Shown here: positions 6,234-8,045 of the stretch, in pieces
How the letters are laid out: each line of letters opens with the position of its first letter
Position numbering within the stretch: position 1 is the first letter of the stretch
DNA from: Candidatus Zixiibacteriota bacterium
GTDB lineage: Bacteria; Zixibacteria; MSB-5A5; GN15; FEB-12
Assembly: GCA_023700785.1 (NCBI GenBank)
Contig: JAMPYH010000112.1
Location: 1 to 8,045, forward strand
Direction of reading: 5' to 3'
DNA length: 8,045 nucleotides
Translations under genes and position numbers: made by a program
Notes under the pieces: model-generated
What the model was told of the DNA's origin: nothing
Database searches by the model: none
Seen by the model: the letters and a program-made list of their open reading frames with translations, nothing else

Positions 6234-6307
6234 CTTGCAAATTAGAGGCTTACGAGCAAATAAGAGAGAAATTGTAGTATTTTAACCACACCACTAAGTA
6301 CGTTTTT

Positions 6308-7258
6308 ATGAGACATTTTTGTAGAGTATTGTTCGGCGTTTTCGGAATTGCCGCCGTGGTTGTGGCGGCAGGCTGCAGCAAAGAGGAGAATAGTTCGGAC
6401 CAATTTCAGAACCAGCAGCAGGTCCAGGCTTCCTCCGACACTTCGGGTCAATCGGTCCCCCCGATCAAGGTTACTCTCGCCGGCGCGGATACTACCGCGG
6501 TCAAACGATCGCTCCATCTGCCGCCGTGGGAGGATACCATTTTCACCGACTTCGCGACCATCAAGCATGCGAATTTCGTGCTCCATTATCCCGCGACTCA
6601 TCAGCATGCGGACCAGATGATCCCGGCCGCCGAAGGGTACAAAACCGCGTTGGCAAAGGTCAGCGAAATGCTCGGGATGCCGGAGCCGACAGATACGATC
6701 CATGTCTATGCGTTGACGGGACCGGGGCAGGGGAGGATCATGTCCGGCCAGCCGTTCCCGTTCGGCGACAGTCAGGCGGTCTATTACTGGCCGAACTACT
6801 CCCGCGGTCCATCCCTGATGCAGCATCTCCTGTACAAATTTTTCGGCGGCCGTTCCAAACATGAGATCATGAACCATGGGCTCATCGCTCTGTTCGATTT
6901 TGGCGGTACCAATTATCACGCGACGACCCTTGAATTTCTGCGGGAAGGGAAGTTCATACCGTTGGTGAAGCTGGTCGAAGACACGCTGATGAACAGCACC
7001 ATCGAACGATACCAGTCGGCCGAGGCCGGCTCATTCGTCGCCTTCCTGCTGGCGTTTCACGGAACTACCGGCGTCAAGGCTATCTATGACGCGCCGCTCC
7101 CGTTCGCGTATGCGGTTCAGTCCAATTTCAAGATCGGTGTCGATTCGTTACAGCGGGAGTGGATCACGTTTATTGAGCGGACTGTCGGGCCGATCGACAC
7201 CACTATGTCGGTGCCGCCGCACGAACAAGTCGCGCCTATCCAGGTAAAACCAAAGTGA
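6308..7258 (+). CDS. Lipoprotein with degenerate peptidase-MA-like (gluzincin) fold
   Basis: A 316-residue predicted lipoprotein. A basic start (MRHFCR), a hydrophobic stretch and VVAAGC give a lipidation site at Cys23, followed by a low-complexity Ser/Gln/Asn linker (24-50). From about 85 on it resembles secreted peptidase-MA-like zinc proteases: a strand ending FVLHYP, a helix ending LAKVSEMLGMP, then IHVYAL, later a YQSAEAGSFVAFLLAFHG helix (235-252) and a closing AYAV..LQREWITFIE. The catalytic parts are not intact. Where HExxH is expected there is SLMQHLLYKFFGG (169-181), and where the third zinc-ligand Glu is expected there is MNHGLIALFD. It is therefore probably a non-catalytic relative. 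The ATG has no evident Shine-Dalgarno, but the signal peptide fixes the start. It is followed after 15 nt by the citryl-CoA lyase gene. The fold assignment rests on motif memory. Confidence 0.85.
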   Translation: MRHFCRVLFGVFGIAAVVVAAGCSKEENSSDQFQNQQQVQASSDTSGQSVPPIKVTLAGADTTAVKRSLHLPPWEDTIFTDFATIKHANFVLHYPATHQHADQMIPAAEGYKTALAKVSEMLGMPEPTDTIHVYALTGPGQGRIMSGQPFPFGDSQAVYYWPNYSRGPSLMQHLLYKFFGGRSKHEIMNHGLIALFDFGGTNYHATTLEFLREGKFIPLVKLVEDTLMNSTIERYQSAEAGSFVAFLLAFHGTTGVKAIYDAPLPFAYAVQSNFKIGVDSLQREWITFIERTVGPIDTTMSVPPHEQVAPIQVKPK

Positions 7259-7273
7259 ACGAGGTAACGGGCA

Positions 7274-8044
7274 ATGTCTGAAGCTGAATGGAAGACCGGG
7301 ATCACCGATATCGGCCCGGGCAAAATACGCGTACGAGGATATGATATCGCCGATGTTATGCAAAACCTCTCCTACGCGGAGGCGGTTTACCTGATCCTCA
7401 AAGGCGAGCTCCCTACGCCGGCGGAAGCGGCGTTGATGAACGCCATCCTGGTGTCGTCAATAGATCACGGTGCGTCGCCGCCCTCGGTACTGGGGACTCG
7501 CACAGTCCTATCTGGTGGTAATTCGCTCAATGCCGCGATCGCGGGTGGCGTGCTGGTTATCGGTGACACGCATGGCGGCGCGATCGAACAATCCGCGAGA
7601 ATACTTCAGGAGTGGGCGAAAAAGGACGGCGAAGCCGCGACTATCGCCTCGCAGATCGTTGACTGGCTAAATCAATCCAAAAAGCGGATGCCCGGGTTTG
7701 GGCATCGTTTGCATAATGTCGATCCCCGTACGGGAAAGTTGTTTGAGATTGCCGCGAAATACGGCTATAGCGGCCGCCATATCGAAATATGTAAAGCGCT
7801 CGAAAAAACTCTCGCGGAGAGGACCGGCAAACAGCTCCCGATCAATGTTGATGGCGCCATCGCCGCGGTTATCTCCGATATGGGGTTTGACTGGCGACTC
7901 GGGAAGGGTTTTTTTATCATTTCTCGCACGCCGGGTCTGCTGGCCCATGCTTACGAAGAGATGACACGCGAGAAGCCGATGCGTAAACTGGGGCCGATGC
8001 CGTTTGAGTACGACGGTCCTGCCGAACGGAAGATCCCGGAGTAG
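7274..8044 (+). CDS. Short citrate-synthase-family protein, probable citryl-CoA lyase
   Basis: A complete 256-residue protein, roughly the C-terminal two thirds of a normal citrate synthase (about 370-430 residues). The catalytic landmarks are present: SIDHG (oxaloacetate-binding His), GDTHGGA (catalytic His), GFGHRLH (second catalytic His), INVDGA (catalytic Asp) and IISRTPGLLAHAYEE (Arg). The ending FEYDGPAERKIP resembles the C-terminal substrate-binding tail. This length with intact active-site residues is typical of citryl-CoA lyases (EC 4.1.3.34) such as those of Hydrogenobacter and Aquifex, and of the C-terminal domain of ATP-citrate lyase. They cleave citryl-CoA to acetyl-CoA and oxaloacetate. 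A citryl-CoA synthetase partner is not in the window. The ATG has GAGG 9 nt upstream and lies 15 nt after the lipoprotein stop, so the two are likely co-transcribed. A CitE-independent short citrate synthase with another acyl-CoA substrate is the main alternative. Confidence 0.88.
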   Translation: MSEAEWKTGITDIGPGKIRVRGYDIADVMQNLSYAEAVYLILKGELPTPAEAALMNAILVSSIDHGASPPSVLGTRTVLSGGNSLNAAIAGGVLVIGDTHGGAIEQSARILQEWAKKDGEAATIASQIVDWLNQSKKRMPGFGHRLHNVDPRTGKLFEIAAKYGYSGRHIEICKALEKTLAERTGKQLPINVDGAIAAVISDMGFDWRLGKGFFIISRTPGLLAHAYEEMTREKPMRKLGPMPFEYDGPAERKIPE

Positions 8045-8045
8045 C

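Noticed and set aside
6242..6919. A 225-codon open frame on the minus strand opposite the lipoprotein gene
   Set aside because: The opposite strand encodes a coherent signal peptide, lipobox and fold; the minus-strand translation shows no domain.
1..8045. CRISPR arrays, tRNA or rRNA genes, insertion sequences and strong intrinsic terminators
   Set aside because: None was seen: no regular repeat-spacer pattern, no tRNA-like cloverleaf, no transposase frame or terminal repeats, and the only sizeable spacer is 255 bp without a clear GC hairpin plus T-run.

Overview
The window looks like a piece of chromosome from an anaerobic, Gram-negative-type bacterium. It carries oxygen-sensitive ferredoxin-dependent enzymes, many [4Fe-4S] motifs, a lipoprotein with a membrane anchor signal, moderately GC-rich coding sequence and an AT-rich spacer. 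The phylum cannot be fixed from the sequence. A deltaproteobacterial or FCB-type candidate-phylum genome would fit, but that is a guess.

Layout. A tight leftward operon occupies positions 6052 down to 1 and continues off the left edge. In transcription order it holds: a P-loop NTPase of unknown function; the four subunits (delta, alpha, beta, gamma) of a 2-oxoacid:ferredoxin oxidoreductase of the VorB/Kor class; a NuoE-like [2Fe-2S] protein; a NuoF-like flavoprotein with extra iron-sulfur domains at both ends (HydB/HndC type); and the first 107 codons of a protein that starts with a complex-I-type [2Fe-2S] ferredoxin domain. Three of the junctions are 1- or 4-nt stop/start overlaps, and no gap exceeds 12 nt, so the genes are very probably co-transcribed and translationally coupled. 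A 255-bp AT-rich spacer (6053-6307) separates this operon from a divergent pair on the + strand: a lipoprotein with a degenerate peptidase-MA-like fold, then a short citrate-synthase-family protein best read as citryl-CoA lyase. The spacer holds a good sigma70-type promoter for each direction and a repeated CCACTA motif.

How the genes may work together. The 2-oxoacid oxidoreductase decarboxylates a 2-oxoacid to an acyl-CoA and reduces ferredoxin, or runs in reverse. The NuoE/NuoF/(2Fe-2S) module is the NAD(P)H-reacting core used by HydABC hydrogenases, HndABCD and other flavin-based bifurcating complexes. Placing both in one operon suggests a dedicated route between 2-oxoacid, ferredoxin and NAD(H). 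Citryl-CoA lyase forms or cleaves citryl-CoA (acetyl-CoA plus oxaloacetate), which would fit a reductive or bidirectional TCA cycle if the oxidoreductase acts on 2-oxoglutarate. The alpha subunit, however, looks more like the branched-chain (VorB) class. The most novel items are the conserved but uncharacterised P-loop protein leading the operon, the apparent catalytically dead peptidase-like lipoprotein, and the physical coupling of the two redox modules.
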